Below, in pieces: positions 41,030 to 49,729 of a stretch of DNA of 64,000 nucleotides. The position numbers and the translations under genes are program-made. How positions within the stretch are numbered: the first letter of the stretch is position 1; the number at the start of each line of letters is the position of its first letter. The stretch covers positions 170,626-234,625 of the forward strand of contig NZ_RBIM01000003.1 in assembly GCF_003634045.1 (NCBI RefSeq), in the 5' to 3' direction. The notes beneath the pieces are model-generated. The model did no database searches, was not told the DNA's origin, and was given only the letters and a program-made list of their open reading frames with translations. This DNA is from Maricaulis maris. GTDB taxonomy: Bacteria > Pseudomonadota > Alphaproteobacteria > Caulobacterales > Maricaulaceae.

Positions 41030-42195
41030 CGCCGCAGCCGCGCGAAGCGGCGATGGGCCAAGCCCTCCAACGCCCATTCAACCGGGCCGACCCGCAAATG
41101 GCGGTCACACAGCCAAATCAGTCCGGCTTGCACAAGGGCGAGTCCGATCCCCATGGCAAACAAGCCAAGCGGGCCGATCCGGCCAAACAGGGCCACACCC
41201 GGCAGGCCGGAAAAGATCAGGGTCAGCACGATGATCTGGCCGACCACGACACTGAGCCAGAGATGGCCGGCGCGGATGAGCAGTAGCTGCAACGCCTCTC
41301 CGAGCCGAAACCGGACCGCCAAAACCACCAGCGCCGCATAGCCCCAGGCCGTCAGCATCGCCCCGGTGGCGTGTGCCGCCACGCCCTGACCGGTCTGTGA
41401 CGGCGCGAAATCGGTGCTCAGTGCGTGCAAGGCCGCCCAGCCATTGAGCGGCAGGCCGATGCCGAGCGCGATCGCGGCGCTGAGAACCAGCGGCATGACC
41501 GGCCAGCGTCCCGACCAGAAACCGCGCTCGACCAATTCCATGCCCAGCAAGACAAAACCCAAAACGCCGCCGCCCAGAAAAAACATCTCGACCATGTGGA
41601 ACTGGAGGGCGGTCGCCATATTGCCCGGCAAGCGCGCCAGGAAGCCGGCCTGGTGGCTCGCCTCGATGGCGGCGATCCGGGTGTTGTCGAGGCCCAGCAG
41701 GTCAGCCAGAGCCATCGTGTCCGGCAGCAAGGCGGTGATCCCGGCGCCGGCGAGCAGGATCAGGAAAGACCCGCCAATCAATGCGCCGAGAGTCATCCAG
41801 CGGGTCGCCGGCTGCAGCGCCCGCATCGGACGCGCAATCATGCCGGCCAGCGCCATTACGGTCAAAAGCTCGCCATGCCAGAACAGATAGGCCGCCATCA
41901 GACCGAGCAGGCACATCCAGCCGAGCGAACCGCGCCCGCCGACATCCAGGCCCAGCGCCAGGGCTGAACCGAACAGGACGAGCAGCAATATGTTGAACAC
42001 CCAGGCAGTAAATGTCTGGCCAAGCCACCACACCACACGGTCGGCCGGACCGGGGTCCGCGGTTTGCAGCGGCAGGATGTCGGCAGCCGGCCAGACATGG
42101 GCAAAGCCGGCCAGGTTGGCGAACAGCAGGCCGAAGACGGTGAGGCCGAGCATGATCAGGACGCCCGCTTCCTCGCTCTCACTGGCCTCGTCCAT
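41026..42195 (-). CDS. DUF418 (YeiB-like) membrane protein
   Basis: This 389-residue protein has about ten membrane spans. It opens LIMLGLTVFGLLFANLAGF (the family usually has a GxALLGI.xxN motif here). A block FTAWVFNILLLVLFGSALAL follows, and the C-terminal half holds the DUF418 core (HATGAMLTAWGYAALVVL, AGHLWLSVVVGQIIVLTL, LFAMGIGLALVQAGLIWLCD, GPVEWALEGL). The family resembles acyltransferase-type membrane enzymes, but no function is established. The ATG at 42231 is a possible longer start. The stop overlaps the convergent isomerase stop. Confidence 0.8.
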   Translation of the reverse strand: MDEASESEEAGVLIMLGLTVFGLLFANLAGFAHVWPAADILPLQTADPGPADRVVWWLGQTFTAWVFNILLLVLFGSALALGLDVGGRGSLGWMCLLGLMAAYLFWHGELLTVMALAGMIARPMRALQPATRWMTLGALIGGSFLILLAGAGITALLPDTMALADLLGLDNTRIAAIEASHQAGFLARLPGNMATALQFHMVEMFFLGGGVLGFVLLGMELVERGFWSGRWPVMPLVLSAAIALGIGLPLNGWAALHALSTDFAPSQTGQGVAAHATGAMLTAWGYAALVVLAVRFRLGEALQLLLIRAGHLWLSVVVGQIIVLTLIFSGLPGVALFGRIGPLGLFAMGIGLALVQAGLIWLCDRHLRVGPVEWALEGLAHRRFARLRR

Positions 42196-42338
42196 GCCTG
42201 CCCCCGCGGGGCGTCGCCCCATTTTTGCCATCTTCTTACCAAGTCTTCACGAACTTCCCATGTTTCGTGAATTGCCCTCACCGTATGCAGGTACTAGGCA
42301 CATGTTCAACACATTCAGGATCCGGGGACGCCCCTGAA

Positions 42339-42608
42339 ATGGTCGAGTTTCTTATCGCGCTCATCGAATGGTTCGCCGTCATGGCCCTGTCCTCGATCGG
42401 GATCGAGGCGTCAGGGTCCGCACACTGCGGCACTGATCCGACCGCGCGTCCGGCCGAATACCGCGAAGCGGTGTTGTTGGTAAACGGTTCCGATGGCAAG
42501 TCCGGCTGGGTTCCCGCCCGCGGCGATGGCTGCGCCCAGTGGATGCCGATCCGCGACCCGCGCGAGACGCCGGAATTGCTGTCGCCACCGTTGATCTACA
42601 ACAGCTGA
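42339..42608 (+). CDS. Possible small protein
   Basis: An 89-residue frame beginning MVEFLIALIEWFAVMALSS has a short hydrophobic N-terminus and a polar remainder with two Cys (SAHCGTD, GDGCAQW). GGGGAC lies about 11 bases upstream. No homologue is recognised. It fills part of the 632-bp gap between two confident genes, and codon use looks ordinary, so it may be real but could be chance. The rest of the gap (42609-42827) holds nothing I recognise. Confidence 0.4.
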   Translation: MVEFLIALIEWFAVMALSSIGIEASGSAHCGTDPTARPAEYREAVLLVNGSDGKSGWVPARGDGCAQWMPIRDPRETPELLSPPLIYNS

Positions 42609-42827
42609 CACGCCCGATCCGCCGTCAATCCACACGACCTTTCCGCTGCAAATATTGAATTTGCATAGATTATCTGTGTGCCTCGCGCGCATCTCCCCCT
42701 ATTCTCTGTCATAATATCCAGCTCCGGCAGGCGTGCGCGCGCGCTGGCCGGAGGCCGATTGCAGCCAGCCAGGCCCGAAATGACCGAGACCAGACACGAC
42801 CACAAGATCGAACTCGCGGAGATGACC

Positions 42828-44822
42828 ATGGCCGACGAGGACAGCACAACGCCGATTGCCGAGACCGGCAGCAAGGCGCTGACCGCGCCCGCCGCACCGG
42901 AAGCCAATTCGGCCGAGGCACCGCCGCGCGGCGGCAATTGGCTGGTCTGGTTGGGCAATTGTTTTGCCCTGTGCTGGGTCGGCGGCGCCAGCGCCTATCT
43001 GTGGGCCTATCTCGGCATTCAGTCGCTCGACGCGCTTGGCCGCTACAGCTTCGGCCAGCTGACCGGCCTGTCGGTTTTCGCCCTCCTGCCCGCCCTGATC
43101 TTCATCATCGCCGGCATGATGGCGCGCGAGATCGTTCGCAGCTCGGCCAATACCCGCCGTGTCGAACTGGCCATCCGCAAGCTCGCCGAACCGGCGCAAT
43201 ATGCCCGCCATGAAGTCCAGACCCTGTCGGATGCTGTGTCCGGCGAGGTTGAACGGATCAACTCCGCGCTGGAAAGCGCCCTCGCCCGGCTGGCGGCGAT
43301 GGAAGAAGTGATCAGCCATCACGCGGAATCGCTGGAACAATCCGCCACCGACGCCCGCGACCGGACCGAACACCTGCTCAAGGGCCTGCGCACCGAACGC
43401 CTGCGGCTCGGCGAAGTGTCGGAATCGCTCGACGACAAGGCGGCCCTGATCGCAGCGGCGATTTCCGATCAATCCAAAATGGTCGCCGCCGCCGCCGAGC
43501 TGGCGGCCAGCCAGGCCTCTGACAGCGAACGCCGCATCCGCGCCAGCGTCGAAGACCTCAACTCGGCCGGCAGCGCCGTCACCGAGCGCAGCGATGCCGC
43601 CGCCCTGGTCATTTCCGAGCGCACCACGCATTTGCGCGAGCTGTCCGACGGTCTCAAGGAGCGTTCGGAAAACCTCGATGCCGCGTATGTGAAGCACCGC
43701 CAACGCCTCGCCGATGCTGGCGAAGCCCTGCGCAAGGAACAGGAAAAGATTGCCGCCGCCCTCGACTTCCACAAGGCCGAGTTGGAAGTCATGGCCTCGA
43801 CCGCGCGCGACGGCGCTGATGCGCTCAATTCCGCCGCGTCGAACGGAGCGGTCGCCTTCCGCGAAGCCGTGGAGGCCGCGATTGAACGGGCTGATGGCAT
43901 GGCCGGCCGCGTCCGGGCCGAAACCGAAAGCGCCGCGCAGGAACACGAGTCGGCATTGGCGCGCCTGATCGCGTCGGCCCAGGAGGCAAAGTCTGTCTCC
44001 GATGCCGCCATCGACGCGATCGAGGCCCAGGCCGATATCGTCGCCAGCAAGGTCGAACAGACCAATGAGGCCGCCTATGAGGCCGCCCGCCGTTCCGATG
44101 AGGCCTTCGAATTGCGCCTCGCCGAAGCCGACAAGCTGACCAAGCGCGCCTCGGTCGCTGCCGACGAAGCCGCCGACTCGGTACGCCGCCGGCTCGAGTC
44201 CGTATTGGCAACGGCCCGCTCGGAAACCCAGACCGTCGAACGTCATATTGATGCCATGACCGAACGCCTCGCGGAAATGCCCGGCATGGCGCGTGATCGC
44301 GCCCAAGAGGCCGCCGACACGCTGCGCCGAGGACTGGAAGGCCTCAATGCGGCGGCCATGGCCGCGGCCGAGGAAGCCCAGGAAATCGATGCCGCCTTCC
44401 AGGCGCGCATTCGCCAGAACTATGAATTGCTGTCGGACTTCATGCTGCGCATGGGTTCGGTCGCCGGCGGACGCCGGGCGCCGGACCTCGGCACCAACGA
44501 ACTGCCCGACCCTCTGGCCGGACGCAAGTCACGCCGTTCCGCATCCGAACCGGCCCAGCCGACCGACACGGACAGCGACGCCGTCTCCGATGACGATGAC
44601 ATGAAGCGCCCGCTCGGCCATTCCGAAGCCTCGACCCAGCCGCGTGCCGACAATGCGGTCGGTTTCCCCGAACGTGGTGGACGGCGCAGCAGCGGCGCCA
44701 GCAGCGAGCCGGGTTGGCGCTGGAAGGACCTGCTCTCATCCATGCCCGACGAGGACGACGCCCCGGCCCCGAAACGCGGCCGCCGCGCCCCCAAGGATGA
44801 GGACGGCTCGGGCGACAGCTGA
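42828..44822 (+). CDS. Large coiled-coil membrane protein (TipN-like candidate)
   Basis: This 664-residue protein has an acidic/Pro-rich N-terminus, two membrane spans at ~40-62 and ~78-100 (LGNCFALCWVGGASAYLWAY; LTGLSVFALLPALIFIIAGM), then ~450 residues of nearly continuous heptad-like coiled coil (Ala, Glu and Arg rich). A disordered charged tail contains GWRWKDLLSSMP near the end. This layout resembles TipN, the Caulobacter polarity factor marking the new pole and placing the flagellum. Sequence identity cannot be judged here. The start at 42828 has GGAG 6 bases upstream; an ATG at 42780 is an alternative. Confidence 0.6.
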   Translation: MADEDSTTPIAETGSKALTAPAAPEANSAEAPPRGGNWLVWLGNCFALCWVGGASAYLWAYLGIQSLDALGRYSFGQLTGLSVFALLPALIFIIAGMMAREIVRSSANTRRVELAIRKLAEPAQYARHEVQTLSDAVSGEVERINSALESALARLAAMEEVISHHAESLEQSATDARDRTEHLLKGLRTERLRLGEVSESLDDKAALIAAAISDQSKMVAAAAELAASQASDSERRIRASVEDLNSAGSAVTERSDAAALVISERTTHLRELSDGLKERSENLDAAYVKHRQRLADAGEALRKEQEKIAAALDFHKAELEVMASTARDGADALNSAASNGAVAFREAVEAAIERADGMAGRVRAETESAAQEHESALARLIASAQEAKSVSDAAIDAIEAQADIVASKVEQTNEAAYEAARRSDEAFELRLAEADKLTKRASVAADEAADSVRRRLESVLATARSETQTVERHIDAMTERLAEMPGMARDRAQEAADTLRRGLEGLNAAAMAAAEEAQEIDAAFQARIRQNYELLSDFMLRMGSVAGGRRAPDLGTNELPDPLAGRKSRRSASEPAQPTDTDSDAVSDDDDMKRPLGHSEASTQPRADNAVGFPERGGRRSSGASSEPGWRWKDLLSSMPDEDDAPAPKRGRRAPKDEDGSGDS

Positions 44823-44861
44823 GCCGCCTGATACCGGACTGAAATTCGTTGCCTGACTGTA

Positions 44862-44892
44862 GCCCTGAAGCCCTGAAGCCCTGAAGCCCTGA
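44862..44892. repeat. 8-bp tandem repeat
   Basis: Four consecutive copies of GCCCTGAA (the last truncated to GCCCTGA) lie between the stops of two convergent genes. Such short tandem arrays can vary in copy number by slippage, but here no coding region would be affected. Confidence 0.9.
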
Positions 44893-44896
44893 CAGC

Positions 44897-45526
44897 TTAG
44901 TCGGCGGACGACGCCGTTCGGATCGCCGTCCAATCGGCGATTTCCTGACCGGTTTGTCGTGTTGCCTGGTCGAAAGCGGCGACGATGCTTGAGGTCCGGT
45001 TGGCGCTGGCTCGCACGTCCGCAGTGACGACACGGGCGCCGGCAAATCGGCGGCCATGTTCGGCAACCAGGCGCGCAGCGATACGCACGCGCACCAGCGG
45101 CGGCGCATCGACGCCGTGATCATAGACAGCCTCGAACTCCTGCATGTCCAGACGCAGCTCATAATCGGCGCGAACACCGTCATCGGCCCGGGTCGGGGCG
45201 AGCTGGTTATTGTTGGCGTTGAAAGTATCAATCACCAATGTTTGCAGCAGACGCGGCGCCGGCGAAATCCAGCGCGCGCCGCTGATATAGGCGAGGCTGA
45301 CCCCGTCCTGCATGATCGCGATCTGGTCGCCGGACAGGCCCCGCGGCGCATTCGGCGTATCGATCTCGATGATCACCCAGTTCTCGCCCGCCAGTTCGGC
45401 CGGTTCCGGTGATGACAGGCGATAGACATTGACCGGCTCGGACTCGGGCAACAGGGAGACACAGGCCGACACCGACAAGGCGGTCAGCCCGGCCAGGGCG
45501 GCTCGGATAAAGCGGGATCCGCTCAT
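44897..45526 (-). CDS. ABC-type transport auxiliary lipoprotein (PqiC/LptE-like)
   Basis: This 209-residue protein has a lipoprotein signal (RAALAGLTALSVSACVSLLP) and the auxiliary-lipoprotein core: NVYRLSSPEP, WVIIEIDTPNAPRGLSGDQI, ISGARWISPAPRLLQTLVID, and YELRLDMQEFEAVYDHG. The family gives an outer-membrane end to MCE lipid transporters (PqiC). It is last in the mlaE-mlaF-mlaD operon, with its start overlapping the mlaD stop by 4 bases (ATGA). Confidence 0.88.
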   Translation of the reverse strand: MSGSRFIRAALAGLTALSVSACVSLLPESEPVNVYRLSSPEPAELAGENWVIIEIDTPNAPRGLSGDQIAIMQDGVSLAYISGARWISPAPRLLQTLVIDTFNANNNQLAPTRADDGVRADYELRLDMQEFEAVYDHGVDAPPLVRVRIAARLVAEHGRRFAGARVVTADVRASANRTSSIVAAFDQATRQTGQEIADWTAIRTASSAD

Positions 45527-46473
45527 TGCGGCACCTCCACGGTTTCGCGGGGCGCTCCGGCAATGAAGCCGCCCGGATTGCTTTCAACTTCCGACGTGAT
45601 CCGCTCGAGCGAAGCGACGACGCGCCGCAAGTCGGAGAGTGTCCGGTTGAGGTCCTCGATGCCGCTGTCGGCGAGGCTTTCCAGCGCCGGTTGCAGGGTC
45701 AGGACGATCTGGTTGGTATCCGCCGCCGCCTGGTTCACTGCCATGGCAGCAAGCGTCGTCTCATTGGTGGCCAGCGTCATCTCATTGTTGAGGAAGGCTT
45801 CGGCCGTAACGCCGAATTGCTGTAGCGAGGCCGCAGCTTCCGACATGTCCTGAGCTGCCGTGTCAATACTGCCCAAGGTGCGACGCATGTCCGCGATCAA
45901 CGCCTCTTCCTCGGACAGACGCTCGGTAATCTCGCGCAGATTGGTCAGGGTTGCCGAGACCTCACCGACATTCTGCTCGCTGAGCAGGGCCGTCAGCCGG
46001 AACAGGGCTGTCTGGGCCGCATCAAGCACATCTTCGGACCCTTCAACCAGACCTTCCAGCTGCGCCCGGCGCGCGAAGATGCGCGGCGGCGGCCGACCGG
46101 CCTCGCTGCGCAGGCGCTCTGCCTCCGGCGTGCCACCGGTGATCAGGATATAGGACAGGCCGGTCAGGCCCTGCGGCTCGAGCTGGGCGAAACTGTCGAC
46201 CCGGACCGGTGTCTGGGCGAGCACCTGGATGCGCGCAATAACCCGGCTCTGATCATCCAGCTCCAGCTCGGTCACCTCGCCGACCTGGATGCCGTTGAAG
46301 CGGACCTCCCCGCTTTCGCGCAAGCCACGCACCGGGCCGTCGAACACGATGTCATAGACGGCATAGTCCTCGTCGAAGGAGACCTTGCCGAGCCACAGGG
46401 CGAAGAAGCCGCCAGCCGCCAGAAGGAGTACCGCGAACAGGCCGACCAGGGCGTGATGGGCTTTGGTTTCCAT
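45523..46473 (-). CDS. mlaD: MCE-domain lipid-binding protein (MlaD-like)
   Basis: This 316-residue protein has an N-terminal span (HALVGLFAVLLLAAGGFFAL). One MCE domain follows (VYDIVFDGPVRGLRESGEVRFNGIQVGEV and GLTGLSYILITGG), and the C-terminal ~170 residues form a long helical region (SATLTNLREITERLSEEEAL). It forms a hexameric ring that passes phospholipids across the periplasm. MlaD of E. coli is shorter (183 residues); this longer-tailed form is common in alphaproteobacteria and may form a tube. It lies in an operon with ATPase, permease and lipoprotein. Confidence 0.9.
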   Translation of the reverse strand: METKAHHALVGLFAVLLLAAGGFFALWLGKVSFDEDYAVYDIVFDGPVRGLRESGEVRFNGIQVGEVTELELDDQSRVIARIQVLAQTPVRVDSFAQLEPQGLTGLSYILITGGTPEAERLRSEAGRPPPRIFARRAQLEGLVEGSEDVLDAAQTALFRLTALLSEQNVGEVSATLTNLREITERLSEEEALIADMRRTLGSIDTAAQDMSEAAASLQQFGVTAEAFLNNEMTLATNETTLAAMAVNQAAADTNQIVLTLQPALESLADSGIEDLNRTLSDLRRVVASLERITSEVESNPGGFIAGAPRETVEVPQ

Positions 46474-46476
46474 GTC

Positions 46477-47250
46477 CTAATTCTCCTTGCCGGCCAGCGC
46501 GGCGCGACCGCGCGGCCCGTGGAAGTATTCCTTGATCCAAGGGTGCGGGTTGTTCAACAAGTCCCTGATTGGCGCCACCGCTTCAACCCGCTTGTCGGCC
46601 AAAACGGCCACCCGGTCGCAAATCGAGTACAGACTGTCGAGGTCGTGTGTGATCATGACCACAGTCAGGCCCAGCGCTTGCGACAATTCCAGGATGAGAT
46701 TGTCGAAGGCCGCCGCGCCGATCGGATCGAGTCCGGCGGTCGGTTCGTCGAGGAACAGGATTTCCGGGTCCAGCGCCAGCGCGCGCGCCAGGGCGGCACG
46801 CTTGCGCATACCGCCCGACAATTCCGACGGGAAACGGTCAGCCGCGCTCGGGTCGAGACCGGCCAGGCCAATCTTCATGCCGGCGATCTCTTCCATCAGC
46901 GAGACCGGCATATCGATATGTTCGCGCAGCGGCGCCATCACGTTTTCGAGCACGGAAAGCGAGGTGAACAGGGCACCGTTCTGGAACAGGACGCCGAGGC
47001 GGCTATCGATCTGCCGGCGCTCACGCTCCGACATCTCCGCCAAGCGTTGGCCATTGAGCAGGATTTCGCCACCCTCGGGCTGTTTGAGGCCGAGAATGGT
47101 GTTGAGCAATACGGTCTTGCCGGTGCCGGAGCCGCCGACAATGCCCAGAATTTCGCCACGCCGGATATCGAGATCGAGATGCTCATGCACCACATGAGGC
47201 CCGAAGGCGCTGCGCAGATTGCGCACCGAGATGAGGATGTCGTCGCTCAA
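46477..47250 (-). CDS. mlaF: Lipid-transport ABC ATPase (MlaF-like)
   Basis: This 257-residue ATPase has Walker A GIVGGSGTGKTVLLN, Q-loop NGALFTSLSV, ABC signature LSGGMRKRAALARALALD, Walker B EILFLDEPTAGLD and switch His in VVMITHDLDSL. The signature LSGGMRKR is that of the MlaF/Mkl group that powers MCE transporters. The start is TTG 47250, overlapping the permease stop by 4 bases (TTGA). Three bases separate it from mlaD. Confidence 0.93.
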   Translation of the reverse strand: MSDDILISVRNLRSAFGPHVVHEHLDLDIRRGEILGIVGGSGTGKTVLLNTILGLKQPEGGEILLNGQRLAEMSERERRQIDSRLGVLFQNGALFTSLSVLENVMAPLREHIDMPVSLMEEIAGMKIGLAGLDPSAADRFPSELSGGMRKRAALARALALDPEILFLDEPTAGLDPIGAAAFDNLILELSQALGLTVVMITHDLDSLYSICDRVAVLADKRVEAVAPIRDLLNNPHPWIKEYFHGPRGRAALAGKEN

Positions 47251-48401
47251 ATCCCCAACTCCAGATACATCATGGCAAACAGGGCTTCGAGCACGATCAC
47301 TGCAAAGATCGACTGCACGACGGAGGCGGTCACGCGGCGACCGAGCGACTCGACATCGCCCTGCACCTGCATGCCCTGACGACAGCCAATGATCGCGACG
47401 ACCAGGCCGAAGACCGGCGCTTTCGACATGCCGACCCAGAAATGACTGATATCCAGTTCGGAATGCAGGCGCGTGAAAAAGAGCGCCGGCGAGATATCCT
47501 GCGCCGTCCAGGCGACCAGCATGCCACCGAAAATCCCTGCCACCATGGCCCCGAAGGTCAACAAGGGCGCCATCAGCACACAGGCGACGACGCGCGGCAG
47601 GACCAGCGCTTCAAACGGATCAAGGCCGAGCACGCGCATGGCGTCGACTTCCTGTTGCATCTTCATGGCGCCGATCGAGGCGGTGAAGGCACTGTCAGAG
47701 CGGCCGGCCAACATGATGGCGGTGATCAGCACGCCAAATTCGCGCAACACCGAAATCCCCACCAATTCCACCGTAAACACGGAGAAACCGACGCTTTGCA
47801 ACAGGTTGGCGCCCATGAAGGCAACCACGGCACCGATGAAAAACGACAGGACGGCGACGATCGGCAGCGCGTTGACACCGACCTCCTCCATGGCCCAGAC
47901 GGTCGGTGTGAGACGAAAACGCCAAGGCTGGACGAAACACGTCAGACCGGTGGTCAATGTCTTGCCGAAAAAGGCAAACGTGTCGACCGCTTCCTGATAG
48001 GCGGCTTCCAGCCCGGCCCCGATCCGCGCCATCGCCTTCATGAAACCGAAGGTCCGGACCTCTTCAGGGCCGCAAACCTGGGTGCGCAACCGCACTTCCT
48101 CGATCAGGCGACGGGCGGTGCGGTGAATGCCGACAAAATGAAAATCCGCATCGGGTGTCGGGCAGCGCCGCGTGGCGCGCCCCAGTAGATAAGCGCCCGC
48201 CGTATCGACCCGGCCGAGATGGGTGAGGTCGACAATGATGTCACAGGGATCATTGGAGGTTTCAACAGCGCGGATTGCGCTGTCATGCCGCCCGATGGTG
48301 TCGACGACCCAATCGCCATGGGGTTCAAGGATCGTGCGGCCGCCTTGCTCGCGCACAACCAGTTCGGCGCTCGCCGATGATTCGTCCCGCATTCCCCTCA
48401 T
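47247..48401 (-). CDS. mlaE: STAS-fused lipid-transport permease (MlaE-like)
   Basis: This 384-residue protein joins an N-terminal STAS-like domain (residues ~5-120, with IIVDLTHLGRVDTAGAYLLG resembling MlaB) to an MlaE permease: VNALPIVAVLSFFIGAVVAFMG, ELVGISVLREFGVLITAIMLAGRSDSAFTASIGAMKMQQEVDAM, and about five spans. Fusion of MlaB- and MlaE-type domains explains the absence of a separate mlaB gene. The start at 48401 has AGGA upstream. It lies 10 bases after the MFS gene stop. Confidence 0.92.
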   Translation of the reverse strand: MRGMRDESSASAELVVREQGGRTILEPHGDWVVDTIGRHDSAIRAVETSNDPCDIIVDLTHLGRVDTAGAYLLGRATRRCPTPDADFHFVGIHRTARRLIEEVRLRTQVCGPEEVRTFGFMKAMARIGAGLEAAYQEAVDTFAFFGKTLTTGLTCFVQPWRFRLTPTVWAMEEVGVNALPIVAVLSFFIGAVVAFMGANLLQSVGFSVFTVELVGISVLREFGVLITAIMLAGRSDSAFTASIGAMKMQQEVDAMRVLGLDPFEALVLPRVVACVLMAPLLTFGAMVAGIFGGMLVAWTAQDISPALFFTRLHSELDISHFWVGMSKAPVFGLVVAIIGCRQGMQVQGDVESLGRRVTASVVQSIFAVIVLEALFAMMYLELGI

Positions 48402-48411
48402 GGCCCCGATC

Positions 48412-49584
48412 CTAGTCGATATCTTTCTGCGGCGGGAGTGAAGAAACATGATGCAACAAAAAGGCCGCACCCAGTCCCAACAGCCCCGGCAGCATCATGA
48501 ACGCGAAACCGGCTATGCCGAATTGCGCGAAGGCATAGCCCGACACGGTCGACATCGCTGCCAGTATGATCCCGCCGGACAAGGCGGAATTGAGGCCTTG
48601 TGACAAGGCCGTCTGGTCGTCCGGCATGTCCTGCGCCGTAAAGCGCAGGAAGCCGACATAGGTGGCGGCGAAGGTGAGTGCGTGCAAGGCCTGCAGCGGA
48701 AACAAGGCCCAGAGTGGTGGTGACAGCGCCGTCAATCCCCAGCGTACCAGCGAGGCCGCGCCGCCGATCATCATCAGTTTGGCCGGGCTGAGCCGGCCCA
48801 GAAATCCACGCCCGGACAGCCACAGGAAGGCGATTTCGAAGGCCACCGCAAAGGCCCACAGCGCACCAATCATGGCACCGCTGATCCCGGCCGCCGACCA
48901 GGCATTGGCGGACACGACGTAGTAGAAGGCATGACCGGACTGGGTCAGGGCGGAGGCCGCCAGCGCCAGACCCAGCGGCCCGGCGAGCAGGCGGGCCAGG
49001 CGTTTCCACTCGTCCGGGCGCGGTATGTATGCCGTCGGGCGGTGCCCCGGCGGCAACCAGGCTGCCGCCAGCGCCATCAAGCCGCCGGCGATGATCATCC
49101 AGGCCAACACACTTTCCGTCCCGGTCCGGTCGATCAGCGCCCCGGCGGTGAAATTGGCCACAATGAACAGGGCCGACCCGAAGGCGCGGACCGGACCGAA
49201 CTCGAACGCATGGTCACGCGCCGCCCGGATGGCGAAGGCGTCAGTCACCGGGATCTGGCCAAACACCAGCGCCCCGGTGGCAAAGGACAGGATCAGCAAG
49301 ACCCAAGGCGTCGAGACCGGCAGGTGCAGCGCAAAGACAATCACGCTTCCAATCGCAAAAGCGAGAATGGGATCACGATGGCGCACCGCCCGGTCAGCCC
49401 AGCGCGCACCGATCGGCGAGACCAGGGTGCGCCCGATCATGCCGGCCGCCAGGATCCAGCCGATCCATTCCGGCGACAGGCCGCGCCCGTCCAGCCAGCG
49501 CGGGAAGTAGGGCAGGAAGGCGCCGAACATCAGATAGAAGGCGCCGTAATAGGTCGCAAAGCGCAGGGCTGTTGGTTTCACCAT
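48412..49584 (-). CDS. MFS transporter (HcaT/PPP-like group)
   Basis: This 390-residue protein with twelve spans has YYGAFYLMFGAFLPYFPRWLDGRGLSPEWIG at its N-terminus, the pattern of the MFS_1-like family that includes the putative phenylpropionate transporter HcaT. A later R-rich loop (GARWADRAVRHRDP) matches the A-loop. The substrate is unknown. The start at 49584 has AGGA upstream. It precedes the mla genes by 10 bases and is divergent from the glycosyltransferase. A link to lipid transport is possible but not shown. Confidence 0.85.
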   Translation of the reverse strand: MVKPTALRFATYYGAFYLMFGAFLPYFPRWLDGRGLSPEWIGWILAAGMIGRTLVSPIGARWADRAVRHRDPILAFAIGSVIVFALHLPVSTPWVLLILSFATGALVFGQIPVTDAFAIRAARDHAFEFGPVRAFGSALFIVANFTAGALIDRTGTESVLAWMIIAGGLMALAAAWLPPGHRPTAYIPRPDEWKRLARLLAGPLGLALAASALTQSGHAFYYVVSANAWSAAGISGAMIGALWAFAVAFEIAFLWLSGRGFLGRLSPAKLMMIGGAASLVRWGLTALSPPLWALFPLQALHALTFAATYVGFLRFTAQDMPDDQTALSQGLNSALSGGIILAAMSTVSGYAFAQFGIAGFAFMMLPGLLGLGAAFLLHHVSSLPPQKDID

Positions 49585-49729
49585 TCCATCATCCTGTCGG
49601 CCCGCCCCCGGGAAACGCCCCTCGGGTCCGGCTTCGCTGCAGCGCCGCATTTCCGGCAAGACGCGCTTGGCGAACAATGTTCACTTCTATAGGTTCGCCG
49701 TTCAATTGCCACTGCCGGAATCACGCGTC

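Noticed and set aside
42699-44306. 535-codon minus-strand frame opposite the coiled-coil protein
   Set aside because: Gly-rich low-complexity translation typical of the complement of Ala/Glu/Arg-rich heptads.
44862-44892. CRISPR-like repeat
   Set aside because: The 8-bp units are directly adjacent, with no spacers; a simple tandem repeat.
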